The notes beneath the pieces were generated by a model. The model was not told the DNA's origin. It was given only the letters and a program-made list of their open reading frames with translations, and made no database searches. A program made the position numbers and the translations under genes. Of a DNA stretch of 64,000 nucleotides, positions 52,846 through 62,608 are shown one piece after another (position 1 is the stretch's first letter; the number at the start of each line of letters is the position of its first letter). This stretch comes from Primorskyibacter flagellatus. GTDB taxonomy: Bacteria; Pseudomonadota; Alphaproteobacteria; Rhodobacterales; Rhodobacteraceae. Location of the stretch: the NCBI RefSeq assembly GCF_900176485.1, contig NZ_FWYD01000003.1, forward strand, positions 372,001 through 436,000. Direction: 5' to 3'.

Positions 52846-55587
52846 ATGGATTCCGTAAGTGACTACTATTCCGCGACTCAATTGCGTTCCGACAGGTGGA
52901 GCGCCCTGCGAGATGCGATCACGTCCATCTCGCGGGAAACAACGGTCAAAAAAACCAATGCTTTAAAGGCCACGGTCACTTCATTATTCGACTCCTTGGC
53001 CGTGATCGAACCCTATTGGGCTTTTCCGGGCATGGCGGCATTCGATCACATGCGCCGGCAGTTCGAACACGGGAATTATGACGACGTTGGCTTTACAGTC
53101 CGGCGGGTGACGCGCGCCCTGACAACGGGTGCATATCGTCGCCGCACGATCCCTCTGGACCGTGACAGTGTGGATGATGAAGAGCACAACGACGAGGCCA
53201 TGCTTTCGCCGGAAGCCCGCGCGATGACACGGCCCTATTTCGAAGTGCTGATCGTTGACGACGTGAGTGATCAACAGGAACGCTGGCTAAAGTCCAACGT
53301 CAGCCGGATGCGCCGCCCTGAAGACCCGTTCCATTATGAAGCAGTGGTTGTTCCCAGTCTTGAGGATGCTTTGATTGCGGTTCTGTTCAATCACAACATC
53401 CAAGCAATCGTCGTGCGGCCGGGTCTGACCCTGAAATCGAAAAACGACAACGAAATACTTGCGAAATATCTGCGTAACGCCAGCGAAGCAAACGAACTGG
53501 ATGGAACGCAGCCAGAGGATTATGGCCCAGAGCTGTGCAGGCTGATTGACCGCGTGCGGCCAGAGCTTGATGCCTATCTGGTCACCGAACGCTCGGTCGA
53601 GGATATTGCCGGCCTGGATTTGGGGATCTGTCGCCGAGTCTTTTACAATCAAGAAGACTTTATGGAACTGCACCTGAATATCCTTCGGGGTGTGGGCGCA
53701 CGCAACAAGACGCCTTTCTTCAATGCACTTGTTGAATATTCCAAACAGCCAACCGGTGTGTTCCACGCCATGCCGATCAGCCGCGGCAAGTCGATAACCC
53801 GATCTCACTGGATCCAGGACATGGGTGCCTTCTACGGGCCGAATATCTTCCTTGCCGAAACCTCGGCAACGTCGGGTGGTCTGGATAGCCTTCTGGAACC
53901 GCATGGCCCGATCAAGGAAGCGCAGGAACTCGCAAGTCGGGCCTTTGGATCGAAGCAGACCTTTTTTGCGACCAATGGAACATCGACCTGCAACAAGATT
54001 GTCGTGCAGGCGCTGGTGCGCCCCGGCGACATCGTACTGGTCGACCGGGACTGCCACAAATCCCACCATTACGGCATGGTTCTGGCCGGGGCGGAGGTTG
54101 TCTACCTCGACAGTTACCCGCTGAATGAATATTCGATGTACGGGGCCGTGCCGCTTCGTGAAATCAAGCACCAGCTGCTAGAGCTGAAAGCCGCCGGGAA
54201 ACTGGACCGCGTGCGGATGCTATTGCTGACCAACTGCACGTTTGATGGTTTGGTTTATAATGTCGAGCGCGTGATGGAGGAATGTTTGGCAATCAAGCCG
54301 GACCTCGTATTCCTTTGGGATGAGGCGTGGTTCGCCTTCGCGCGTTTCAGCCCGACATATCGTCGGCGCACCGCAATGCGCACCGCAAACGATCTGCGGA
54401 CCCGTTTGCGGACCGAAGAACACAAGTCGGATTACGAGGCACAGCAGCAAGAATTGCTTGATGCCTCTGACGAGGAATGGCTGGAAGCCCGGCTTATCGC
54501 GCCTCCCAATGCGCGGATCAGAGCGTATTCCACGCAATCGACGCATAAGACTCTGACCTCCCTCAGGCAGGGTTCCATGATCCACGTCAACGATCAGGAC
54601 TTTAAGGGCGAAGTGGAGCAATCGTTCCACGAGGCCTATATGACCCATACGTCCACTTCGCCGAACTATCAGATCATCGCGTCTCTGGACGTTGGTCGGC
54701 GTCAGGTTGAACTCGAAGGATTTGAATTCGTTCAACGACAAGTCGAAGCGGCAATGTCGATGCGCAAAGCTATCAGCAGCCATCCCTTGCTTCAGAAATA
54801 TTTCAAGGTGTTGACCGCTGGCGACATGATCCCGGACCATCATCGTCAAAGCGGAGTGACCAGCTATTTCGATAGTGACCAGGGCTGGACTGACATGTGG
54901 GATTGCTGGGAAAACGACGATTTCGTTCTGGACGCCACGCGCGTTACCCTTGCCGTCGGGGGCACTGGTTGGGACGGCGACACGTTCAAGAATGATGTCC
55001 TGATGGATAAATACGGAATCCAGATCAACAAAACCTCGCGTAATACGGTTCTGTTTATGACCAACATAGGGACGACGCGATCATCGGTCGCCTATCTGAT
55101 TGAAGTGCTGGTCGAAATTGGCAAGGAACTGGACGAGCTTCTGGATGATGCGTCCAAAATGGAACGGCTGTCTTTTGACAAAAGGGTCAAGAACCTGACC
55201 GAGAATTACCCGCCATTGCCCGATTTCAGTCGGTTCCACGATGCATTCCGGCCCGACAATGTGACGCCTGAAGGGGATATCCGGACAGCCTATTACCTAA
55301 GCTATGATGAAAAAAACTGTGACTACCTAGAATTGGATGGCTCACTGAAAGAGGCGCTGGATTCAGGCCGGGAAGTCGTCTCGGCCAGCTTCATTATCCC
55401 CTATCCGCCCGGCTTTCCGATATTGGTTCCGGGGCAGGTTATTTCGCAGGAAATATTGGCATTCATGCGCGCGCTTGATGTCAACGAAATCCATGGATAC
55501 CGCGCCGATCTGGGTCTGCGGGTCTTCACCTCGGAAGCGTTGGAAACTTTGTCTGTAGCCAAACACCAGAAAACTGCCGCTGAATAA
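52846..55587 (+). CDS. Large fold-I Orn/Lys/Arg decarboxylase homolog
   Basis: 913 residues, against about 715-755 for AdiA, LdcI or SpeC. An N-terminal extension (1-125) precedes a receiver-like wing domain (about 131-250, YFEVLIVDDV). The PLP core follows with His404 (DRDCHKSHHYG), Asp492 (FLWDEAWFAF) and the PLP lysine Lys568 in STQSTHKTLTSLRQ. An extra charged helical insert (about 503-556) lies just before that lysine. It should decarboxylate a basic amino acid or derivative. ATG 52846 has AGGAGAG upstream; a TTG at 52798 is open but unlikely. Confidence 0.88.
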   Translation: MDSVSDYYSATQLRSDRWSALRDAITSISRETTVKKTNALKATVTSLFDSLAVIEPYWAFPGMAAFDHMRRQFEHGNYDDVGFTVRRVTRALTTGAYRRRTIPLDRDSVDDEEHNDEAMLSPEARAMTRPYFEVLIVDDVSDQQERWLKSNVSRMRRPEDPFHYEAVVVPSLEDALIAVLFNHNIQAIVVRPGLTLKSKNDNEILAKYLRNASEANELDGTQPEDYGPELCRLIDRVRPELDAYLVTERSVEDIAGLDLGICRRVFYNQEDFMELHLNILRGVGARNKTPFFNALVEYSKQPTGVFHAMPISRGKSITRSHWIQDMGAFYGPNIFLAETSATSGGLDSLLEPHGPIKEAQELASRAFGSKQTFFATNGTSTCNKIVVQALVRPGDIVLVDRDCHKSHHYGMVLAGAEVVYLDSYPLNEYSMYGAVPLREIKHQLLELKAAGKLDRVRMLLLTNCTFDGLVYNVERVMEECLAIKPDLVFLWDEAWFAFARFSPTYRRRTAMRTANDLRTRLRTEEHKSDYEAQQQELLDASDEEWLEARLIAPPNARIRAYSTQSTHKTLTSLRQGSMIHVNDQDFKGEVEQSFHEAYMTHTSTSPNYQIIASLDVGRRQVELEGFEFVQRQVEAAMSMRKAISSHPLLQKYFKVLTAGDMIPDHHRQSGVTSYFDSDQGWTDMWDCWENDDFVLDATRVTLAVGGTGWDGDTFKNDVLMDKYGIQINKTSRNTVLFMTNIGTTRSSVAYLIEVLVEIGKELDELLDDASKMERLSFDKRVKNLTENYPPLPDFSRFHDAFRPDNVTPEGDIRTAYYLSYDEKNCDYLELDGSLKEALDSGREVVSASFIIPYPPGFPILVPGQVISQEILAFMRALDVNEIHGYRADLGLRVFTSEALETLSVAKHQKTAAE

Positions 55588-55602
55588 GGAAGGAATAAAG
55601 AT

Positions 55603-57060
55603 ATGGCCACTGTGCTTAAGAATATTTCGGAGATACGCCGCTTCTTTCACCGGAATGAAGATCCGATCTACTTTATTTCCGCGACGAACTTCAACCTTCT
55701 GGGATTGGACGAATGGGTCAAGAATTTCAAATATATCTGCTATATTGATTGTTACGGTGGCAAGCATCCAAACGTGTTTTGCCCGTCCGAGCAGCCGCAT
55801 GCGGAATTCCAGTCCATCGAGGACATAAACAACTACCTTTTGCAGCATAAAGAGGTCATCGACTTCATCAAGCGGCGCGGGGGAAAGCCCAAGTTTGTCT
55901 TCCTGATGTTCGACGAGGAAACAGAGCGTCTGTCCAAGGAGTTGGGTGCCGATGTCTGGTTCCCGAAAGCCAAACTGCGCACGGCAATGGACAACAAGAT
56001 CGAAACTGTCCGCATCGGCAACAAGGCCGGGGTGCCGTCCGTGCCGAACGTATTGGCCGAGGTGAAATCCTATGAGGATCTGCAAAAGACCTGCGAAAAG
56101 GCGGGTATTGGTCACGATCTGGTTCTGCAATCGGCCTTTGGCGACAGCGGCCATACAACCTTCTTCATCAAGTCCGAAGCTGATTTCCGCCGACATGAGC
56201 ATGAGATCATAGGGGAAGGCGAGATCAAGATCATGAAGCGTATTGATTGCCGAGGTTCGGCGATCGAGGCGTGTGCGACGAAAGAAGGCACGATTGTTGG
56301 CCCGTTGATGACAGAACTTGTCGGTTTCAGCGATCTGACGCCATATCGGGGCGGCTGGTGTGGCAACGAAATCCTGTCGACTGCGTTCCCGCCAAAGGTC
56401 CGTCAAAAGGCGCGCGAGTTGACCTTCAAATTCGGTGAGCAACTCCGCAAGGAAGGTTATCGCGGCTACTTTGAACTGGATTTCCTGATCGACAAGAAAA
56501 CCGGGGACTTGTGGTTGGGCGAATTGAATCCGCGCATCACAGGGGCGTCGTCCATGACCAACCACGCCGCCTTTGCCCATGCCGATGCGCCGCTGTTCCT
56601 GTTCCATCTGCTTGAGTTCTCCAAGAAGAAATTCAGCCTTGATACGACAGAGTTGAACGATCGTTGGGCGGACCCAGACATGATCGACAGTTGGTCGCAG
56701 ATGGTCATCAAGCACACGGAAGACGAGGTTGATATATGCACCGCGGCACCTGAGACCGGCATCTACAAGATGCTGGAAGATGGTCGGGTGGTCTTTGACC
56801 GGTTTGACTATCACCGACGTGCTGTGGAATCCGAAAACGAGGCGTTCTTCTTGCAAATCATGCAGCCGGGATCTTACCGCTATGAAGGTGCCGATATCGG
56901 TATCCTGGTGACGCGCGGACGGTCCATGACAAAGGGGTTCGCGCTGAACGAGCGCGCCAAGAAGTGGATCCACGGCATCAAGCAAACTGTCGAAGGCAGG
57001 GCGTTGCCTGTCGCCGATGCAGGCCCAGCGGTCGCCGATCCTGCTTTCAAGATCCTTTAG
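55603..57060 (+). CDS. ATP-grasp ligase (often labelled biotin carboxylase)
   Basis: 485 residues. The ATP-grasp fold is shown by the nucleotide-binding middle part (DLVLQSAFGDSGHTTFFI) and the metal-binding residues in YFELDFLID and LGELNPRITGASS. There is no biotin-carboxylase N-domain signature, no biotinyl domain and no partner transcarboxylase, so a carboxylate-amine ligase joining a carboxylate to an amine is more likely than CO2 chemistry. AAGGAAGGA precedes the ATG. It lies 15 bp after the decarboxylase and 10 bp before the C45 gene. Confidence 0.82.
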   Translation: MATVLKNISEIRRFFHRNEDPIYFISATNFNLLGLDEWVKNFKYICYIDCYGGKHPNVFCPSEQPHAEFQSIEDINNYLLQHKEVIDFIKRRGGKPKFVFLMFDEETERLSKELGADVWFPKAKLRTAMDNKIETVRIGNKAGVPSVPNVLAEVKSYEDLQKTCEKAGIGHDLVLQSAFGDSGHTTFFIKSEADFRRHEHEIIGEGEIKIMKRIDCRGSAIEACATKEGTIVGPLMTELVGFSDLTPYRGGWCGNEILSTAFPPKVRQKARELTFKFGEQLRKEGYRGYFELDFLIDKKTGDLWLGELNPRITGASSMTNHAAFAHADAPLFLFHLLEFSKKKFSLDTTELNDRWADPDMIDSWSQMVIKHTEDEVDICTAAPETGIYKMLEDGRVVFDRFDYHRRAVESENEAFFLQIMQPGSYRYEGADIGILVTRGRSMTKGFALNERAKKWIHGIKQTVEGRALPVADAGPAVADPAFKIL

Positions 57061-57070
57061 GGGATAGGTG

Positions 57071-58042
57071 ATGCACTGGCGCGCGCTTAGCGAGAACTTA
57101 CCCGGTCCGAAGTGGGCCGGGCTCTTCGCGGAATACTGGCCGGATTACCGGCGTTGGTGGCTGAAGGAGGGCGACGCCGCCCGCCCAAGCTATCTGGAAA
57201 GCAGGCGCGCGCTTCAAACTCATATGCCGGAAATCGTGCCGCTTTATGACGAGCTGTGCGAACTGGCCGGTGGCGGCGATCAGGCCGCACGGTTCCTGAG
57301 CTTCTATAACCCGCCGCCCTACCTGTCGGGGTGCAGTCAGGCAATCTGGACGGGGCAAGAGCCGGTCCTCGTGCGCAATTATGACTATGACCCAAACGCC
57401 TTTGACAGCCTTGTGCTGAAAACCGCTTGGCAGGGCAGGGGCGTGATCGGCACCTCTGACGGGCTTTGGGGGCTGGTTGACGGGATGAACGACGCGGGAG
57501 TGTCTATCTCGCTGACATTTGGGGGCAGGCGCGTGGTTGGCGACGGTTTCGGAGTGCCGATCATTCTGCGCTACATTCTGCAAACCTGTGAGACGACCGA
57601 AGAGGCCGGTAAGGCCCTGGCACGCCTGCCAACTCATATGAGCTATAATGTGACAGTTCTGGATGCCAAGCGACAGTATCTGACGGCGATGATGGCACCC
57701 GACAGACCGGCGATAATCACGCATGCCGCGGTTGCGACAAACCATCAGGAAAACGTCGAATGGATAAGCCATGCGCGGTTCACCGCGACGGTCGAACGTG
57801 AGCGTTTCCTCCTTCAACGCCTGACGCTGCACCGTGACCCAGAGGATAAATTCATCAGTGCATTCCTGCGTCCGCCGCTCTATTCGACAGCGTTCGATGT
57901 TGGTTTCGGCACGCTTTACACGGCAGTCTATCGCCCACGCTTGGGCGAAATGGAAATTCGCTGGCCCGGAACGGTGTGGCCGCAGTCGTTTACACATTTT
58001 CAGGAAGGCGGGCGCAGAGTCCGTATTCCCGGTGCCGCCTGA
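57071..58042 (+). CDS. C45-type Ntn hydrolase/acyltransferase
   Basis: 323 residues, cytosolic. The PPYLSGCSQAIW stretch with Cys88 followed by VLVRNYDYDP is the signature of the acyl-CoA:6-APA acyltransferase (peptidase C45) family; cleavage before Cys88 would expose an N-terminal nucleophile. Family members hydrolyse or transfer acyl groups on amides. No penicillin-type genes are present, so the substrate is probably a product of this operon. A GTG at 57068 is an alternative start. Confidence 0.85.
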   Translation: MHWRALSENLPGPKWAGLFAEYWPDYRRWWLKEGDAARPSYLESRRALQTHMPEIVPLYDELCELAGGGDQAARFLSFYNPPPYLSGCSQAIWTGQEPVLVRNYDYDPNAFDSLVLKTAWQGRGVIGTSDGLWGLVDGMNDAGVSISLTFGGRRVVGDGFGVPIILRYILQTCETTEEAGKALARLPTHMSYNVTVLDAKRQYLTAMMAPDRPAIITHAAVATNHQENVEWISHARFTATVERERFLLQRLTLHRDPEDKFISAFLRPPLYSTAFDVGFGTLYTAVYRPRLGEMEIRWPGTVWPQSFTHFQEGGRRVRIPGAA

Positions 58043-58180
58043 CGTCCGGTTCGGCATTCACAGTCAAACAGCGGTTTTTTTCGAGGCCGTGCTGACCCTG
58101 CGTGTTGGGGCCTGTTCGGATGGGGTGAAGGCGCGCTCAGCTTTGAAAACCGGTGAGGTCGAGACGGCTTCTTAAGCACA

Positions 58181-58206
58181 AAGGGCCGACGATGCTTCGC
58201 CGACCC
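58181..58206 (-). terminator. Intrinsic terminator of etfA
   Basis: On the minus strand AGGGTCGGCGA, loop, TCGTCGGCCCT pairs completely if two G-U pairs are allowed, followed by TTTGTG. The same stem has two mismatches on the plus strand, so it acts for etfBA and not for the C45 gene. Confidence 0.75.
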
Positions 58207-58261
58207 TCTGCATGTTTTCCGCCCATCTGAAGGCAATTCGTTCAGGCGGTAAGGCGCTCTG

Positions 58262-59188
58262 TCAGAGCTTTTCTGTCAGTTCCGGGACAGCATCGAACAG
58301 GTCGGCGACAAGGCCAAAATCCGCGACCTGGAAAATAGGCGCTTCTTCGTCCTTGTTGATCGCGACGATCACCTTGCTGTCCTTCATGCCGGCCAGATGC
58401 TGGATCGCACCCGAAATCCCGACCGCTATGTAAAGATCCGGTGCCACGACCTTGCCCGTCTGGCCAACCTGCCAGTCGTTGGGGGCGAAGCCGGAATCGA
58501 CGGCCGCACGGGACGCGCCCACGGCGGCACCCAGCTTGTCTGCCAGCTTTTCGATCATGGCGAAGTTCTCTTCCGAACCGATGCCACGACCACCCGAGAC
58601 GACAACCCCGGCCGAGGTCAGTTCGGGGCGGTCGCTTTCGGCCACCTTGTCCTCGACCCATTCGGACAGGCCGGGATTGTCTGTCGCAGAGATATTCTCG
58701 ACAGGCGCTGCGTCCTGGCTGCCAGCCGCATCAAAGGTCGATGTCCGGAAAGAGATCACCTTGGTCGCGTCCGCGGATTTCACCGTCTGGATCGCGTTGC
58801 CGGCATAGATCGGACGTTCGAAAGTGGATCCGTCAACAACACCAGACACATCGGTCAGCACCATCACGTCCAGCAGCGCCGCAACGCGGGGCAGGATGTT
58901 TTTCGCATCCGTGGTAGCCGGGGCAACGATATGTTCATAATCGCCCGCCAGGCTGACGATCAGGGCGGCGGTCGCTTCGGCCAGACGGTGGCCAAGGCTG
59001 GCATCTTCGGCGCAAAGCACCTTGGCCACCCCGTCGATCTTTGCGGCGGCTTCTGCTGCGGCGGCGGCCGTGGCCCCAACACACAGCGCCGTCACGTCGC
59101 CCAGCGATTTTGCGGCGGTTACGGCCTTGGCAGTGGCGTCCAGCGCCAGTTCGCCGTCATTCACTTCGGCAAGGAGAAGAACAGCCAT
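58262..59188 (-). CDS. etfA: Electron transfer flavoprotein alpha subunit
   Basis: 308 residues. C-terminal FAD domain motifs [19 protein letters not shown] and [16 protein letters not shown] are clear, after the N-terminal alpha/beta domain. With EtfB it carries electrons from acyl-CoA and N-methyl-amine dehydrogenases to the quinone oxidoreductase. Its ATG overlaps the etfB stop (TAATG at 59186-59190). Confidence 0.97.
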   Translation of the reverse strand: MAVLLLAEVNDGELALDATAKAVTAAKSLGDVTALCVGATAAAAAEAAAKIDGVAKVLCAEDASLGHRLAEATAALIVSLAGDYEHIVAPATTDAKNILPRVAALLDVMVLTDVSGVVDGSTFERPIYAGNAIQTVKSADATKVISFRTSTFDAAGSQDAAPVENISATDNPGLSEWVEDKVAESDRPELTSAGVVVSGGRGIGSEENFAMIEKLADKLGAAVGASRAAVDSGFAPNDWQVGQTGKVVAPDLYIAVGISGAIQHLAGMKDSKVIVAINKDEEAPIFQVADFGLVADLFDAVPELTEKL

Positions 59189-59946
59189 TACACAGCCCCC
59201 ACTTCTTTGAGTTTCGCAACAAGCTCGTCGACCGACCCCACCTTGATGCCGGCAGCACGCTCTGCCGGTTCCGAGGTCTTGACGACCTCAAGCCGCGGCG
59301 CGCAATCGACGCCGTAATCGGCGGCGGTCTTCTCGTCCATCGGCTTTTTCTTGGCCTTCATGATGTTGGGCAGCGAGGCATAGCGCGGTTCGTTCAGGCG
59401 CAGGTCCACGGTGACGATGGCAGGCATCTTGACCTTGATGGTCTGCAAGCCGCCATCCACTTCGCGTGTGACATTGGCATGGTCGCCGTCGATTTCCAGC
59501 TTGGAAGCAAAGGTCGCCTGCGACCAGCCCAACAGCGCGGAAACCATCTGGCCGGTGGCGTTCATGTCATTGTCGATCGCCTGCTTGCCGCAAAGCACAA
59601 GGCCCGGCTGCTCTTCTTCCACGATCTTCGCAAGGATCTTGGCCACGGCGAGCGGTTCGATATCGGTGTGCACGTCATCGGCGGCAATCACCAGAATGGC
59701 GCGGTCGGTGCCCATCGCCAGCGCGGTACGCAGCGTTTCCTGGCTTTGCTTCACGCCGATGCTGACGGCGATGATTTCATCTGCCTTGCCTGCTTCCTTG
59801 AGGCGGATTGCCTCTTCCACGGCAATTTCGTCGAAGGGGTTCATCGACATCTTCACATTGGCAAGATCGACACCCGAACCGTCCGCCTTCACACGAACTT
59901 TCACGTTATAGTCGATCACGCGCTTGACCGGCACAAGGACCTTCAT
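59188..59946 (-). CDS. etfB: Electron transfer flavoprotein beta subunit
   Basis: 252 residues. [18 protein letters not shown] at the start, [18 protein letters not shown], and [20 protein letters not shown], the AMP-binding ETF-beta signature. AGGAGAG precedes the ATG at 59946. It is the first gene of the etfBA pair and is divergent from nothing: parC, also minus strand, lies 190 bp upstream. Confidence 0.97.
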   Translation of the reverse strand: MKVLVPVKRVIDYNVKVRVKADGSGVDLANVKMSMNPFDEIAVEEAIRLKEAGKADEIIAVSIGVKQSQETLRTALAMGTDRAILVIAADDVHTDIEPLAVAKILAKIVEEEQPGLVLCGKQAIDNDMNATGQMVSALLGWSQATFASKLEIDGDHANVTREVDGGLQTIKVKMPAIVTVDLRLNEPRYASLPNIMKAKKKPMDEKTAADYGVDCAPRLEVVKTSEPAERAAGIKVGSVDELVAKLKEVGAV

Positions 59947-60136
59947 CGGCGTAGCTCTCCTCTTGATGATCAGCCGCCCGATGGACGGCCTTTGAAGACT
60001 TCTTTGCGGTTGATAGCGGCTCTGAACGCGGGGAAACAGGCCAAAATCGTCCCGTTAGCGCCAACCTACGTCGGGTTTTTGAAGCGGTGCCCCGACAGAG
60101 ATACCTTGTTGCGCGCAAATTTCGGTGTTCGGACTG

Positions 60137-62449
60137 TCAGTTGAAGCGATTGTCTCTGGGAAATCCACGCGGGGCCATGCGGCCGGATCCAGCGCGCTTT
60201 CCGATCCATTCACCCAGATCAGATTCGGTGCGTGTGCGCCCTGCGGGGTCGCGCCACGAGAGCCCTTCTGCCAGGGTGAACGTGGTGGCGTCGGACAAGC
60301 CTCCGTCCTTGAATTTCTGTAGCCGGACGCCCTTGCCGCGCGCCATTTCCGGCAGCTCGTCCAGCGGGAAGACCAGCACTTTGCGGTTCTCACCGACCAC
60401 TGCGACATGATCGCCGCTGACGGGTTTGCACACCAGCGCGCGTGTTTCGCCACGGACGTTCAGCACCTGCTTGCCGCTGCGGGTCTGCGCCAGCACTTCG
60501 GCTTCGGGCACGACGAATCCGTCGCCCGCGGTGGAGGCGACAAGCAGCTTGTTGTCGGGTTTGTGGATAAACAGATCGACGATTTCGGCCTCGTTGGGCA
60601 GATCGACCATCAGGCGAAGCGGTTCGCCCATACCCCGCCCACCGGGCAGGTTTGCGCCGGACACGGTGTAGAAACGTCCGTTTGATCCGAAAACAAGCAG
60701 CCGGTCCGTCGTTTCCGCGTGAAAGATGAACCGTGGCCCATCGCCATCCTTGAACTTCAGCTCTCGGGTCAGGTCGATATGGCCGGTCATGGCGCGAATC
60801 CAGCCCATCTGCGAGCACACGACGGTGATCGGTTCGCGCTCGATCATCGCCTCAAGCGGCACATCGGGCGTGTCGGTGGCCTCGGCAAAGGTTGTCCGGC
60901 GGGCACCGCCTTCGTAATCCTTGCCAAACGCTTTTTTCGTTGCGCGCAACTGGTCGGAGATTTGTGCCCATTGCAGGCCGTCATCCTCCAGCAGATCCTC
61001 CAGCCCGGCGCGTTCCTCCATCAGCGTGTCGCGCTCGCGGACCAGTTCCATCTCCTCAAGGCGGCGCAGGCTGCGCAGACGCATGTTGAGGATCGCCTCG
61101 GCCTGGATCTCGGTCAGGCCCAGCCCGTCATCACTCGCCGCTGGCGGCGAGACATAATCGTGCTGATCCGTGGCACGCACGAACGTCCGGCCCCAATCCT
61201 CGCGCATCAGCGCAGGTTTCGGGTCGTCATCATAGCGGATGATGTCGATCACACGGTCGAGGTTGAGGAAGGCGACGATCAAGCCTTCGAGCACCTCCAG
61301 CCTGTGGTCGATCTTTTCCATCCGGTGCTGGCTGCGGCGGATCAAAACCTCGCGACGGAAGTCGAGGAAGGCGCGCAGCACCTCCTTCATCGAGCAGACC
61401 TTGGGCGTCAGCCCGTCGATCAGCACGTTCATGTTCAGGCTGAAGCGGACCTCAAGGTCGGAACTGCGAAACAGCATTCCCATAAGCACATCCGCGTCGA
61501 CATTCTTGGACCGGGGTTCCAGCACCATGCGGATGTCATCGGCGGATTCGTCGCGGACATCCGCAAGGATCGGGATTTTCTTGGTCTGGATCAGCTCTGC
61601 AATGCGTTCGACCAGCTTGGATTTCTGAACCTGATAGGGGATTTCGGTGACGATCACCTGCCATTGGCCGCGTCCCAGATCCTCGATATGCCAGCGGCAC
61701 CGCAAGCGGAATGACCCGCGCCCCGTGCGGTAGGCCTGCGCGATATTCTCGGATGGTTCGACCAGCACGCCGCCCGTAGGAAAGTCGGGGCCGGGCACAT
61801 ATTGCAGCAAGGTATCGTCGCGGGCGTCGGGCGTGCGGATCAGATGCAGACAGGCATCCACCAGTTCGGCGATATTATGCGGCGGAATGTTCGTCGCCAT
61901 GCCCACGGCGATGCCGGATGACCCATTTGCCAGCAGGTTCGGGAAGGTCGCGGGCAGGACGACAGGTTCTGTCAGGGTGCCGTCGTAGTTGTCTCGGAAA
62001 TCAACGGCGTTCTCGTTCAGACCTTGCAGCAAAGCCTCGGAAACAACGGTCAGCCGTGCTTCGGTGTAGCGGCTGGCGGCCGGGTTGTCGCCGTCGATAT
62101 TGCCGAAATTGCCCTGACCATCGACCAGCGGGTAACGAACGTTGAAATCCTGCGCCAATCGCGCCATCGCGTCATAGATCGCGGCGTCGCCATGCGGGTG
62201 ATAGTTGCCCATCACGTCGCCGGAGATTTTCGCGGATTTCCGATACCCCCCGGTGGAGGTCAGCCGCAATTCGCGCATTGCAAACAGGATACGTCGGTGG
62301 ACCGGCTTCAGACCGTCACGGGCATCGGGCAAGGCGCGATGCATGATCGTGCTCAGCGCATAGGTCAGATACCGATCACCGATCGCTCTGCGCAGCGGTT
62401 CTGCGAGATCGCGGGGGGTTATCTTGTTGTCGTTATCACCGTCATCCAT
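60137..62449 (-). CDS. parC: DNA topoisomerase IV subunit A
   Basis: 770 residues. Catalytic Tyr128 in PAASRYTEARLT, the breakage-reunion region GNYHPHGDAAIYDAMARLA, and a C-terminal DNA-binding domain of blades ending near residue 765. The length and domain arrangement are ParC rather than GyrA (too short for GyrA). It decatenates daughter chromosomes with ParE, which is not in this window. The resistance-determining Ser and Glu of the E. coli enzyme are Ala89 and Asp93 here. Confidence 0.93.
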   Translation of the reverse strand: MDDGDNDNKITPRDLAEPLRRAIGDRYLTYALSTIMHRALPDARDGLKPVHRRILFAMRELRLTSTGGYRKSAKISGDVMGNYHPHGDAAIYDAMARLAQDFNVRYPLVDGQGNFGNIDGDNPAASRYTEARLTVVSEALLQGLNENAVDFRDNYDGTLTEPVVLPATFPNLLANGSSGIAVGMATNIPPHNIAELVDACLHLIRTPDARDDTLLQYVPGPDFPTGGVLVEPSENIAQAYRTGRGSFRLRCRWHIEDLGRGQWQVIVTEIPYQVQKSKLVERIAELIQTKKIPILADVRDESADDIRMVLEPRSKNVDADVLMGMLFRSSDLEVRFSLNMNVLIDGLTPKVCSMKEVLRAFLDFRREVLIRRSQHRMEKIDHRLEVLEGLIVAFLNLDRVIDIIRYDDDPKPALMREDWGRTFVRATDQHDYVSPPAASDDGLGLTEIQAEAILNMRLRSLRRLEEMELVRERDTLMEERAGLEDLLEDDGLQWAQISDQLRATKKAFGKDYEGGARRTTFAEATDTPDVPLEAMIEREPITVVCSQMGWIRAMTGHIDLTRELKFKDGDGPRFIFHAETTDRLLVFGSNGRFYTVSGANLPGGRGMGEPLRLMVDLPNEAEIVDLFIHKPDNKLLVASTAGDGFVVPEAEVLAQTRSGKQVLNVRGETRALVCKPVSGDHVAVVGENRKVLVFPLDELPEMARGKGVRLQKFKDGGLSDATTFTLAEGLSWRDPAGRTRTESDLGEWIGKRAGSGRMAPRGFPRDNRFN

Positions 62450-62608
62450 AGATGATGTGATAGCCGTGCGAAATGACAGGGTAAAGCTGTGCCGGGGAAT
62501 TTTAGGTAGATTTACACATCTGAATACAGGGCGAATCGTCTATAATCGGATCCACGGCGTAATGTGTCGCTGTTTTTAATTGGTTTATGCAGTCCGAAGG
62601 GCGGTTCG

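Noticed and set aside
55363-56985. 540-codon reading frame on the minus strand
   Set aside because: It is antisense to the ATP-grasp gene and the 3' end of the decarboxylase, which have strong motifs; no ribosome site or domain was seen.
57071-58042. Beta-lactam biosynthesis gene
   Set aside because: The C45 family is shared with penicillin acyltransferase, but no isopenicillin or NRPS genes are present; the neighbours point to amine metabolism.
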